Shown one piece after another: positions 29,101 through 35,377 of a stretch of 64,000 nucleotides of DNA. Source of the DNA: Bradyrhizobium sp. ORS 285. Lineage in GTDB: Bacteria > Pseudomonadota > Alphaproteobacteria > Rhizobiales > Xanthobacteraceae. Every line of letters begins with the position of its first letter. The stretch's first letter is position 1. The stretch spans positions 5,043,001-5,107,000 of the forward strand of contig NZ_LT859959.1 in the NCBI RefSeq assembly GCF_900176205.1, given 5' to 3'. The notes under the pieces were generated by a model that saw nothing but the letters and a program-made list of their open reading frames with translations, was not told where the DNA came from and ran no database searches. The translations under genes and the position numbers were made by a program.

Positions 29101-29159
29101 ATCGTCCCGGCATATCCAGAGTCTTGCAATTGTCGAACGGAAACATTCATCGTGCTCAC
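23178..29159 (-). CDS. SpvB/FG-GAP/RHS-repeat giant protein (TcB-TcC-like)
   Basis: This 1993-residue protein resembles the B and C components of insecticidal Tc toxins fused in one chain. Order: SpvB-like N-terminal domain (about 1-300; HGAAPSLALAYQS, GWGWTLRG); FG-GAP/integrin-like repeats (about 315-700) with many DxDGDGRxDLVY units; RHS/YD repeats (about 850-1640, such as YDRFGNRTNVIDPAGG); RHS core (about 1660-1748, with CGRERDAETGLYAYGARYYD and ending DPDGH); and a variable tail of 245 residues (23178-23915), glycine-rich and hydrophobic, then ISPPPPSNWERLPQ and a short basic end. RHS shells usually encapsulate a tail that is the toxic part. No signal peptide, VgrG or TcA gene is nearby. 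Start GTG 29159 has GAGG upstream; ATG at 29150 is an alternative. Confidence 0.9.
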   Translation of the reverse strand: MSTMNVSVRQLQDSGYAGTIDGNISVDHNGVAVYTVDIVVPPGTHGAAPSLALAYQSVARDGILGWGWTLRGLSAITRVGSTLARDNEISAVAYGDADRWMLDGARLQAGHGASYHDPSAVYFTEVQTWSRVVPVYDGAAGRIGPASFTVTHRDGSVLTYGGTDDSVLTASATNPSVRVWLLRRRRDLFGNTIAYRYTHDQGTAYPSRIDYTSNDGVEAQRSVRFTTAVRPDPSTSFAAGEPVTLGRRLTGVQTYLGEQLVGTYALIYEQAPVTGRSRLLQLVRADANGIALPPTVFTWQNADPALLLPATTLAAQVSGWNDVFLPMDLDGNGRVDFVNAWQSGGALALSIFIASADGTLEPRVDVVTQGLTFGGTFLPMDIDGDGRTDLVYAFDDGGKLGLTVFKSSIDAQGRPTLVPGALNRAGPANLPSGGSLLAVDVDGDGLTDLVYVYDDAGTLGLLPLFSDGSAFAPSSTDVTATTLPSGGRLLPVDLDGDGRIDLAYAYDAGGKLGLGLYAARGRSGYIERPSGVVPKPLPWGGTLIPLDVDGDGCIDLVSMTTDPTTGDLRLEVLQSNARDAFVPRGLSVVKGAGAGATVMPARLAGSGRTDLLVVIPQPNGIALHALISSGTAFTSTAITQPGSVMPASGVALPLDLLGTGKTGLFYAFDAGGKGTLLAMHGATPYPDLLVGIANGIGGRWSLAYKPMTDPSVYAPGAPKSGLIDAGRLISGGISGSVYATGTPLAAGSPGATFGQSRAAFPMYVVANSVKDDARGATTRYAYRYTESRFDLQGRGWLGFASVTYDDPAAGTRTRTVLRQDFPFQQNILELQVRTLPGDALLYRTTHTYEEPAPATYAVPQVRVVRIATKLFTPGGSTSAPDAIATRMMRYDAWDNVVFASDTGDGGGPTLYTRSTYAGDAERWWFGDRLQEVRSADADGTSVLTHTRTSYDPLTRAVTAESWRDGASDTWITTSYRYDRFGNRTNVIDPAGGVRTTAYDERTATFPVSESVTIGEGSVLTWSSTYDARFGTRIAHVEPSGNRQEMILDGLGRTIRRDELNPAGKLVQVAAWSWSFGADGFVEERRRRLDWDAETWTWERTYVDGLSRTVRDAKLGPDGVRPVEIVRTYDGCDRVLSETLPTYAGDPTTTVRTTYDAYGRVVKIERPSPAGGTTVTTTTYPTVTRSVEVQAEGTSVARTITSAHAKINGQNVVLSKTDPSGTTTYAYDALGRITSVVDPTGVRTEATYDGIGRQRSTTRKTADGTAFAGVTQTYDDAARTLVETTLSGRATTYVHDALQRAISTTTADGATMYAYDGDGYGSGRLRQVTRPNGDVFAFAYDPAGNTTRSDATIAGEHFVTTTTYRPSRAVATATFPDGSVRTDLYTGGDVLERTALESATGAALAGVSFANFGPTGRPGTTTSDNGVTTASTYDPLWQLASRTSSVKGATVFGAALTRNALNSVVALTDTVTATDGESFGYDAGGRLISASGPYGAMTFAYDGSGNRTAQNGAGETSVGYQVRSAADGATSLSYDGDGNLVQKTNEAATLTLAYDGEGRMSGGGGAALAYDQSGRRVSKTSVDGTVTRYVTHDYETTQFKDGSAQHTVALFDANGARCALVTIVDAGTPPGGANGIALPGTAYVIADHRRCTRLVTAADGSVQTRYGYLPFGAVATVSGPDATRHTFCGRERDAETGLYAYGARYYDASLGRFVSSDDQLSAGLLVRDTFNSYAFAINDPLSLFDPDGHSVWDEIKSIGSAFVMGVVDAGLIVGGIAVLTLTGGAANVVGSTLLGAGIGGLIYNAQNLHQNGSVGSWGGWGMSLGVGAAVGFLGAAGSAAATTIGESAALGLSTAGRLGVNVVMGATTGSVSSLIQTVASNSIAGRALDNGWGTAMLMGMATGAAGALALGTGSQALLRLTGTRTIAEAERSFAARTFDYSSEEQSMFGISPPPPSNWERLPQSMRSVIVNAPRTVFGVVKSANVVPNFLPQLL

Positions 29160-29740
29160 GATCGCCTCGTCAAATTTATTTGCACCGATGCTGTCGTCTT
29201 CATATCAGCACGTGACGTGCGAAGACTCGGATGGCCAGCACTGGATCTGGACAAAACTCGCTGCTCAATATCGGGCAGGCGCACGCATCAACTAATGGAT
29301 GTATTGACGAATACATACTCTTCGTTGAGCTCGGTTCCTAGACCTCCGTGGATCCGTGATTGTCGGTTCCTTTATCGCTTACTCAAGGAAGACACGCGAT
29401 TTCAGTAAAGGTCGTCTCAAACTAACTCATCGGAGCGTCCGGCTACGATGCAGTGATCGGCTCCGAAGCCAGCCGGTACCAACGCGTGTTGTCTTCGTCC
29501 CCGGTGTCGTCGAACAGGTTGGCGTAGAGACGGAGGCAGAGGCGCAATGAGATCGGTGGGGCCTCGGAGCTGTTCACGCTGGATGCACGTCGTTGCGGGG
29601 CATGACGGGGACGTGCCGAGCACCGGCGGAAACCGAAACCAGCACAGGATGTCCAGATGAGGGGATGCCGAATTTCCAAATGCGCCTGAGCGCATGCCGG
29701 AGGCACGTGATTTTATGTAGCGAGATCCAGGGGAGAAACC
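29160..29740. other. Intergenic region between the RHS gene and tRNA-Gln
   Basis: This stretch of about 580 bases is relatively AT-rich near 29160-29400 and should hold the RHS promoter. It includes the palindrome at 29299-29316. A minus-strand frame near 29443-29580 reads LRLYANLFDDTGDEDNT and could be a gene scrap, but has no start or family. Confidence 0.4.
29299..29316. promoter_or_regulatory. 18-bp palindrome upstream of the RHS gene
   Basis: ATGTATT-gacg-AATACAT has perfect 7-bp arms. It lies 140 bases upstream of the RHS start and could be an operator. No specific regulator can be named. Confidence 0.3.
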
Positions 29741-29815
29741 TGGCTGGGGCGGGAGGGATCGAACCTCCGAATGGCGGAATCAAAATCCGCTGCCTTACCG
29801 CTTGGCTACGCCCCA
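29741..29815 (-). tRNA. tRNA-Gln (UUG)
   Basis: The minus strand folds as a complete cloverleaf: acceptor TGGGGCG with CGCCCCA, anticodon stem GCGGA/TCCGC with loop TTTTGAT (anticodon TTG), T-arm GGAGG-TTCGATC-CCTCC, discriminator G and an encoded CCA. It is placed between the RHS locus and the acyl-CoA dehydrogenase gene. Confidence 0.95.
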
Positions 29816-30107
29816 TCAGGCAGGCCGGATCGACGGGGCGCGCGGGCGCCATGCGATTCCGGGTCGGCGTCCGTGGTCTACAGAGCGCGCCGGTCCATTT
29901 CAACCGCTGCGCGGCAGGAATTTTACCCCTGCCGCGGGTGATCCGCGAGCACCGGCAATTCGTCAATGGAGGCAAGCCCTTATCCCATTCACCCCAGAGC
30001 GCCGCGGCGGCCCGCCACAGGGGCCTGCGAAAAAGTTGAGGCCCGGGCGGTTTCATGGGATGACGGCGGCCAAACCGGCAACCGTTCAAAGCCCCCGAGG
30101 ACACGCC

Positions 30108-31886
30108 ATGACCTATCGCGCCCCGCTCAATGACATGCTGCTCGCCCTCAACCATGGCGCCGGGCTGAAGGCGGCGGTCGAGGCCGGCCATTACGGCGAT
30201 TTCGACCCGGACATCACCACAGCCGTGCTCGAGGAAGCCGGCAAGTTCGCCTCCGACGTGCTCGCGCCGCTCAACAAGGTCGGTGACAAGAATGGCGTGA
30301 AGCTCGCCGACAAGAAGGTCACCACCGCGCCGGGTTGGCCGGACGCCTACAAGCGCTGGACCGAGGCCGGCTGGAACGCGGTGTCCGGCCCGGAGGCGCA
30401 TGGCGGCCAGGGCCTGCCGCTCGCCATCAACGCCGCCTGCACCGAAATCTGGAGCGCGGCCAATGTCGCCTTCGGCCTGTGCCCGCTGCTGACGCTCTCC
30501 GCGATCGAGGCGCTCGACGCCCATGGCAGCGAGGAGCTGAAGGACATCTATCTGGGCAAGCTGATCTCCGGCGAATGGACCGGCACGATGCAGCTGACCG
30601 AGCCACAGGCCGGCTCCGATGTCGGTGCGCTGCGCACCCGCGCCGAGCGCGCCGCCGACGGCACCTATCGCATCAGCGGCGCCAAGATCTTCATCACCTA
30701 TGGCGAGCACGACATGACCGACAACATCGTGCATTTCGTGCTCGCGCGGTTGCCGGACGCGCCGGCCGGCACCAAGGGCATCTCGCTCTTCCTGATCCCG
30801 AAATTCCTCGTCAACAAGGACGGCTCGCTCGGCGCCCGCAACGACATCTACGCCACCGGCGTCGAGCACAAGCTCGGCATGCACGCCTCGCCGACCTGCA
30901 CCATGACGATGGGCGACAATGGCGGCGCCATCGGCTATCTGATCGGCGAAGAGAATGCCGGGATGCGCTGCATGTTCACGATGATGAACCAGGCCCGGCT
31001 CGGCGTCGGCCTCGAAGGCGTCGGCGTCGCCGATCGCGCCTATCAGCAGGCGCTGGCCTACGCCCAGGACCGCAAGCAGGGCCGCGCGGTCGGCAGCAAG
31101 GCGACCGGCTCGGACGCGATCATCGCCCATCCCGACGTCAAGCGCATGCTGATGCAGATGCGCGTCCTGACCGCCGCGGCGCGCTCGATCTGCTACGCCA
31201 CGGCGGTGGCGCTCGACGTGTCCGTCCGCGCCAAGGACCCCGCGGTACGCAGCGAGGCTGCCGCGCGCGGCGCGCTGCTGACGCCGATCGCCAAGGCGTT
31301 CTCGACCGACATCGGAAACGAGGTCGCCTATCTCGGCGTGCAGATCCATGGCGGCATGGGCTTCATCGAGGAGACCGGCGCCGCGCAGCATTATCGCGAC
31401 GCGCGCATCACCGCGATCTACGAGGGCACCAACGGCATCCAGGCGATCGACCTGGTGACGCGCAAGCTCGGCGCCAATGGCGGCGCCTCGGTGTTCAAGC
31501 TGCTCGACGAGCTCAACGAGATCGTCCGCCGCGTCGAGGCTTCGAACGATCCGGCGTTCGGCACCACCGGCGCCAAGCTGCGCGAGGCGCTGGGCAGCCT
31601 CGACCGCTCCAGCCGCTGGCTCTTGGAAAAGCTCGGCACCGCGCCGAACGACGCGCTTGCCGGCGCCACGCCTTATCTGCGCCTGTTCGGCTCCGCGCTC
31701 GGCGGCTGCATGCTGGCCAACGAGGCGCTCGCCGCCTGCAGCGAGAACGAGACCGACGGCGCCCGTCATGTGGCGCTGGCCCGCTTCTTCGCCGAGACGT
31801 TTGCGGTGCAGGCGCCGTCCTTGGAAAAGACCGTCACCGACGGCGCCGACGCGGTGCTCGCCGCGGAGGCGGTTCTGGTGGCGTGA
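30108..31886 (+). CDS. Acyl-CoA dehydrogenase
   Basis: The 592-residue product is a large-type acyl-CoA dehydrogenase, an FAD enzyme that oxidises acyl-CoA thioesters at the alpha-beta bond. It shows an N-terminal helical domain, the LTEPQAGSDVGALRT motif near residue 165, ISGAKIFITYGEHD, the GIQIHGGMGF-type segment (VQIHGGMGFIEETG, about residue 420) with ITAIYEGTNGIQAIDL, and a C-terminal extension of about 130 residues. This long form resembles the 3-methylmercaptopropionyl-CoA dehydrogenase (DmdC) group, but the substrate cannot be told. The ATG at 30108 is preceded by CCCGAGGACAC. The frame extends to 29802 through the tRNA gene, so that extension is rejected. Confidence 0.93.
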   Translation: MTYRAPLNDMLLALNHGAGLKAAVEAGHYGDFDPDITTAVLEEAGKFASDVLAPLNKVGDKNGVKLADKKVTTAPGWPDAYKRWTEAGWNAVSGPEAHGGQGLPLAINAACTEIWSAANVAFGLCPLLTLSAIEALDAHGSEELKDIYLGKLISGEWTGTMQLTEPQAGSDVGALRTRAERAADGTYRISGAKIFITYGEHDMTDNIVHFVLARLPDAPAGTKGISLFLIPKFLVNKDGSLGARNDIYATGVEHKLGMHASPTCTMTMGDNGGAIGYLIGEENAGMRCMFTMMNQARLGVGLEGVGVADRAYQQALAYAQDRKQGRAVGSKATGSDAIIAHPDVKRMLMQMRVLTAAARSICYATAVALDVSVRAKDPAVRSEAAARGALLTPIAKAFSTDIGNEVAYLGVQIHGGMGFIEETGAAQHYRDARITAIYEGTNGIQAIDLVTRKLGANGGASVFKLLDELNEIVRRVEASNDPAFGTTGAKLREALGSLDRSSRWLLEKLGTAPNDALAGATPYLRLFGSALGGCMLANEALAACSENETDGARHVALARFFAETFAVQAPSLEKTVTDGADAVLAAEAVLVA

Positions 31887-31912
31887 GGCGCTGGCGTCCC
31901 ACATTCGGTGCC

Positions 31913-32028
31913 GTCCCGGGCTTGACCCGGGACCCATAGCCACCGGCCGTTGTGGCCGGGCGAGATCGGTCCACCATCGTGCCCCACACTGCTCCCTGGG
32001 GTTATGGGTCCCGGGTCAAGCCCGGGAC
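31913..32028. repeat. Palindromic repeat with 26-bp arms
   Basis: Arms at 31913-31938 and 32003-32028 are exact reverse complements built on GTCCCGGGCTTGACCCGGGA followed by CCCATA. The spacer is 64 bases. Related elements occur at 52075-52217 and 59168-59250. It sits 27 bases past the acyl-CoA dehydrogenase stop and may end its transcript. Confidence 0.8.
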
Positions 32029-32162
32029 GACGGGTGAGCTTTGGGCGAACGCTCTGCCTCACGCTCGTCGCACTCATTGATCCATACCATCAGACAGCCT
32101 GTCGCGCCGAAGATGAGCATCAGCGCTCTCGCGACGCATTCCGCGCCCGAGCTATGCTTCTA

Positions 32163-32560
32163 AGTCCCGCCCTCTCGATATGGAGGGCGCGAGGAAGGCC
32201 GGGCCTCGGCTGAGGCCCATGGCCCGCCTGCAGAAAACAAAGCAGGCGGCAGTCACCACAGGTCCAGCCGGACAGACCCGGCCTTCCCCGCGCGATGGTT
32301 TTAACGGGCTATAGCGTGCTCTCCCTGGTGCGCCGGGCTTTCTGGCCACCATGTCGCGCAATGCGCTTTCGTGCATTACGCTGGATACTAGCGTCGGAGT
32401 ATCAGGACCACACGCCTTGACCGTCCGCGAGCCAACGTTCGTCCGTGCTCGAAAGCACTGCGCCGCCCGCGTCCACCGCATCCCGCTGCCAACGTCCGTG
32501 ACGACCGCGAACCGTCCCCTACCGTGCAACGGGATGTGCGCACCATACTGCTGATTTGGG
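32163..32560 (-). repeat. Interspersed repeat, copy B (inverted relative to copy A)
   Basis: Read on the minus strand it parallels 11500-11880: GTCGTCACG, GGGATGCGGTGG, GGTCCTG, TCCGACGCT, GGGAGAGCACGC, CCATCGCGCGGGGAA, TGTGGTGACTGCCGCCTGC, GCAGGCGGGCCATGGG and CGCGCCCTC appear in the same order. The hairpin GCCCGCCTGC..GCAGGCGG lies at 32222-32250. Confidence 0.75.
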
Positions 32561-32812
32561 GAAGCGGCCAAGCGATTTATGTTTTTCAGAACGACTTGAC
32601 ATCCCGTCTTCGGATTAACGTGATTTGCCCGACGAGCACATCGGATCGGTGCATTCAGCCACCGCATCCTTGACTTCTGATCGCGACCCCGCCAGTGCTA
32701 ACCACGCCGTTCCGTCGCGATGTGGACCACGTCTTTCAGGTCGATCTGCGAAGGGATTGGTAACGTTCTGCATAGTTGATTGCATTTCATCATATCCATT
32801 CGGAGACGACTT

Positions 32813-33106
32813 ATGAAATCGCTCGCAGCCGCGCTGTTTGCCGCTACCGTCCTGCTGTCCCCCGCCCCCGCCTCCGCGGTCGTTCTCGATCTTTCGACCA
32901 TGAGCTGCAAGCAGTTCGTCGAAAGCGGCGACGATACCATCAAGATGGTGCTGATCTGGCTGGACGGCTGGTACAAGGGCGACCAGGACGAAGCCCTGTT
33001 CGACACCGATGAGTTCGTCGCCAACGCCAAGAAGTTCGGCACCTACTGCGCCGAGCATCCGACGGTCAGCATCGTGACCGCTGCGGAGAAGATCCTGGGC
33101 AAGTAA
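32813..33106 (+). CDS. HdeA/HdeB-family periplasmic protein
   Basis: The 97-residue product has a signal peptide (SLAAALFAATVLLSPAPASA) and a short mature domain with two cysteines (MSCKQFV and GTYCAEHP), spaced as in HdeA/HdeB proteins, which act as acid-activated chaperones in the periplasm. The segment KMVLIWLDGWYKG is the conserved helical core. CGGAGACGAC precedes the ATG at 32813, which excludes the longer frame from 32780. It appears to be a single-gene unit. Confidence 0.82.
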   Translation: MKSLAAALFAATVLLSPAPASAVVLDLSTMSCKQFVESGDDTIKMVLIWLDGWYKGDQDEALFDTDEFVANAKKFGTYCAEHPTVSIVTAAEKILGK

Positions 33107-33308
33107 TAGGCAGTCAGGCTGACGCCAACGACGCAGGGCGGACGAGCGGAGCGTGATCCGTCCTAGCATCGCTCGGCCGATGGCGGATGACGCTTCGCTC
33201 ATCTCTCACCGAACCGACTTGCAAACCGGCGACGACCTCGCGCCCCGATTGTAGCCTCACGATTCGGCGTGTAGAAAATTCGTGCTCATGAGGAGCATGG
33301 AGCAGAAC

Positions 33309-33551
33309 ATGAAATTTGCAGCAATCGCTTTTCTCGGTCTCATTGCTTCAAGTCCCGCGCTCGCCTGGGAGGGCGAGAACAGCACAGCAGGCGCACGCGC
33401 CTGCATGGCCAAGTATAAATTTACCTACGCAGAGTGGCGTGCCTATACTGTCCCTGCCGCGAAGGCAGAACCCTATCGCGCTTGTCGCGACGCTTGGAAC
33501 AACAGCCATCCGAAAGAGGTCGCTGCGATGAAGTCCCGCATGGGGCAATAG
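33309..33551 (+). CDS. Small exported two-cysteine protein
   Basis: The 80-residue product has a short signal peptide (FAAIAFLGLIASSPALA). The mature part carries two Cys (ARACMAKY; PYRACRDAW) flanking a WRAYTVP segment, and likely forms one disulfide. GGAG lies 6 bases before the ATG at 33309, preferred over the upstream start at 33282. Function unknown. It is one of a group of small secreted proteins here. Confidence 0.75.
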   Translation: MKFAAIAFLGLIASSPALAWEGENSTAGARACMAKYKFTYAEWRAYTVPAAKAEPYRACRDAWNNSHPKEVAAMKSRMGQ

Positions 33552-33944
33552 TACAGCCGTCAACGAAGATAACCGCGTGTGGCTTGCAATGCGCGCGGCG
33601 ACCGCCGGGCCTGACGTCGGTAGCATGGCGGGTAAGCAACAGCTTGACCCGCCATGCTATCGCTTAACCGATGGCGACGACGCTCCGCTCATCCGCTTGC
33701 CTGTTGGCTCGAACGCCCAACACTCCAATCCCCCCTCTTCTCACCTACACGCCGAACCTTCCAGTCGGCTGACGTCTCGGGGCTGGCTCCGGACAAGCAA
33801 GCTGCCTGCCCCGTTTTGCCGCCAGCCGAACTGCGGCTCCAGACATCTTCGGACGCAACTTGCCGCGCCAGCTTGCGGCAGCATCTGCGTTCAAGGAGCG
33901 AGCTGCGCATTCGCGCAGCGCAGCCTCTCATGATGCGAGACCTC

Positions 33945-34286
33945 ATGTCGATCAGCTCCGTCACGACGGCCATCACGGCCGGCTCGTCCCAGTCCGCCAC
34001 CACGACTCAATCCACCTCGTCGACATCAGTGACGTCGGCCACGAGCGCGTCGGACAGCACGTCCGGCAGCGGCGGCTCGTCGTCGGGCAAGACGGTCGTC
34101 AGCGAGGTCTCGATCACGCTGGGCGGCATCACGACCACGACGATCACCTATTCCGACGGCTCGACCGAGGTGAGCAAGGCCGAGGCCAGCACGGACACCG
34201 GCGCCAAGGGCGCACAGACCTACAACGCGCAAGGCGCCACAGGAAACGCAGCAAGCGGCGGCACGACGACCGCGGTCACGACCTGA
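33945..34286 (+). CDS. Ser/Thr-rich low-complexity protein
   Basis: The 113-residue product is mostly Ser, Thr, Gly and Ala, with a central strand-like block, VVSEVSITLGGITTTTITYS followed by DGSTEVSKAEAS. I recall such short proteins as recurring, unstudied members in Bradyrhizobium. There is no signal peptide. The ATG at 33945 or at 33930 may be the start; neither has a strong ribosome site. Confidence 0.55.
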   Translation: MSISSVTTAITAGSSQSATTTQSTSSTSVTSATSASDSTSGSGGSSSGKTVVSEVSITLGGITTTTITYSDGSTEVSKAEASTDTGAKGAQTYNAQGATGNAASGGTTTAVTT

Positions 34287-34557
34287 GACCTCGCGCGGCA
34301 GCTGAGTTGTGGTCGCGCGCGGTCAATCCGCGTCGCTCTTCCAGCTCATCAGGTTCCGTCAGCGGAACAGATGCGATCGTCTTGATGAAGCGGCAAGCGA
34401 GGTGGTGTCGCCGGTTGCAGGCGTTGCTCAGGCATCACGTCCAGTGACACCACCAAGCAACACTCCGCATCCGATGTCACCCGCCCGTCATTGTTAATTT
34501 GTGCCCGCGCTCCGAGTCACGCCTGTTGGCAGCGGTAACGACAACGGGGAGATGTCG

Positions 34558-34815
34558 ATGTTGCGGGGCGTGATTGGCGCGGGGCTGTTGATGCTCGCGA
34601 TGGAATCCGGGGTGCAGGCGGCCAATGAGGCGGGCGCGGAGACGCGGATGTCGTGCTCGGAGGTGCGCTACTACGTCGAAAAGTATACCGCCGAGGTCGC
34701 CGAGATGTATGCGCGGAGCCGCGGCGCGACCGATGCGCAGATCAACCGTGCGCGGCGCTGCCTGACGCCGGTGCACGTCCGCCGGGCAGAACGGTGGCGG
34801 GCCTACACGGAATAA
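34558..34815 (+). CDS. Small exported hypothetical protein
   Basis: The 85-residue product has a signal-like start (LRGVIGAGLLMLAMESGVQA) and a mature part with two Cys (RMSCSEVRYYVEKYT; RARRCLTPVHV) around a helical core. GGGGAG stands 6 bases before the ATG at 34558, which decides this start over the ATG at 34552 and the GTG at 34501. Function unknown. Confidence 0.65.
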   Translation: MLRGVIGAGLLMLAMESGVQAANEAGAETRMSCSEVRYYVEKYTAEVAEMYARSRGATDAQINRARRCLTPVHVRRAERWRAYTE

Positions 34816-35377
34816 ATCGAGACACCGACCGACGACACAGCGTGGCGCGAGCGCATGAAGCTGCTCGATCTCGCGACGCGCCCCCTGCCTGTCGGGACCA
34901 GCGTCATCCTCGGGCTCGTCTCGCCTGCGCGGCCCAACTTAGCTCGGCCAAACTCGGCTCGGCAAAAGGCGCGGGCTCCCATGCTCTACGACGCGAATGA
35001 CTTGGATGGCCGGCACGAGCCCGGCATGCCAGCCGTGGAACAGACGGCGCAATAACTCACAAGCCGAATCTGATCGCGCGGATCGCGACACCTGCAACTG
35101 ACGCGAGGACATCGCGTCATGTCCTCACGCCCGTTGATTTACGGAAGCAGGAGAGCGCGCCGGTATCAAAACACTTTCACTCTCGCGCTCATGTGCAAGC
35201 TTGCATGCAGAGCCTGTCGCCGTTCAGCAACAATCGTAAACAAGGCGTAAAGGCGGCACACAATTCGTCACGCTGACCCGTGAATTCCAGCCCCACCGAC
35301 GATAGCGTGAGCGGGCTTTTTCAGAGTCCGGTTTTCGCACCAGCAGTCAGCACTGCTGATAGTTCGTCGAGGCATTG
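34816..35377. other. Intergenic region upstream of the autotransporter
   Basis: No gene is supported in these 560 bases. A frame at 34855-35055 has repetitive Ala/Arg/Pro content and no ribosome site. The right half should contain the autotransporter promoter; the region around 35205-35280 is relatively AT-rich. Confidence 0.35.

Larger units (their letters stand above)
31887..32812. other. Repeat-filled intergenic region
   Basis: These 925 bases hold a 26-bp perfect inverted repeat (31913-32028) and copy B of the interspersed repeat (32163-32560). The remainder, 32560-32812, is the leader of the HdeA-like gene. No gene is supported. Confidence 0.6.

Noticed and set aside
29443..29706. Minus-strand frame ending LRLYANLFDDTGDEDNT
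   Set aside because: It has an acidic protein-like end, but no start signal, no family, and runs up to the tRNA region; too weak to call a gene.
34855..35055. Small frame of 66 codons upstream of the autotransporter
   Set aside because: Repetitive Ala/Arg/Pro content, no ribosome site and no family; not supported as a gene.
35193..35204. TGCAAGCTTGCA palindrome upstream of the autotransporter
   Set aside because: A 12-base palindrome is expected by chance at this scale and nothing else supports an operator.
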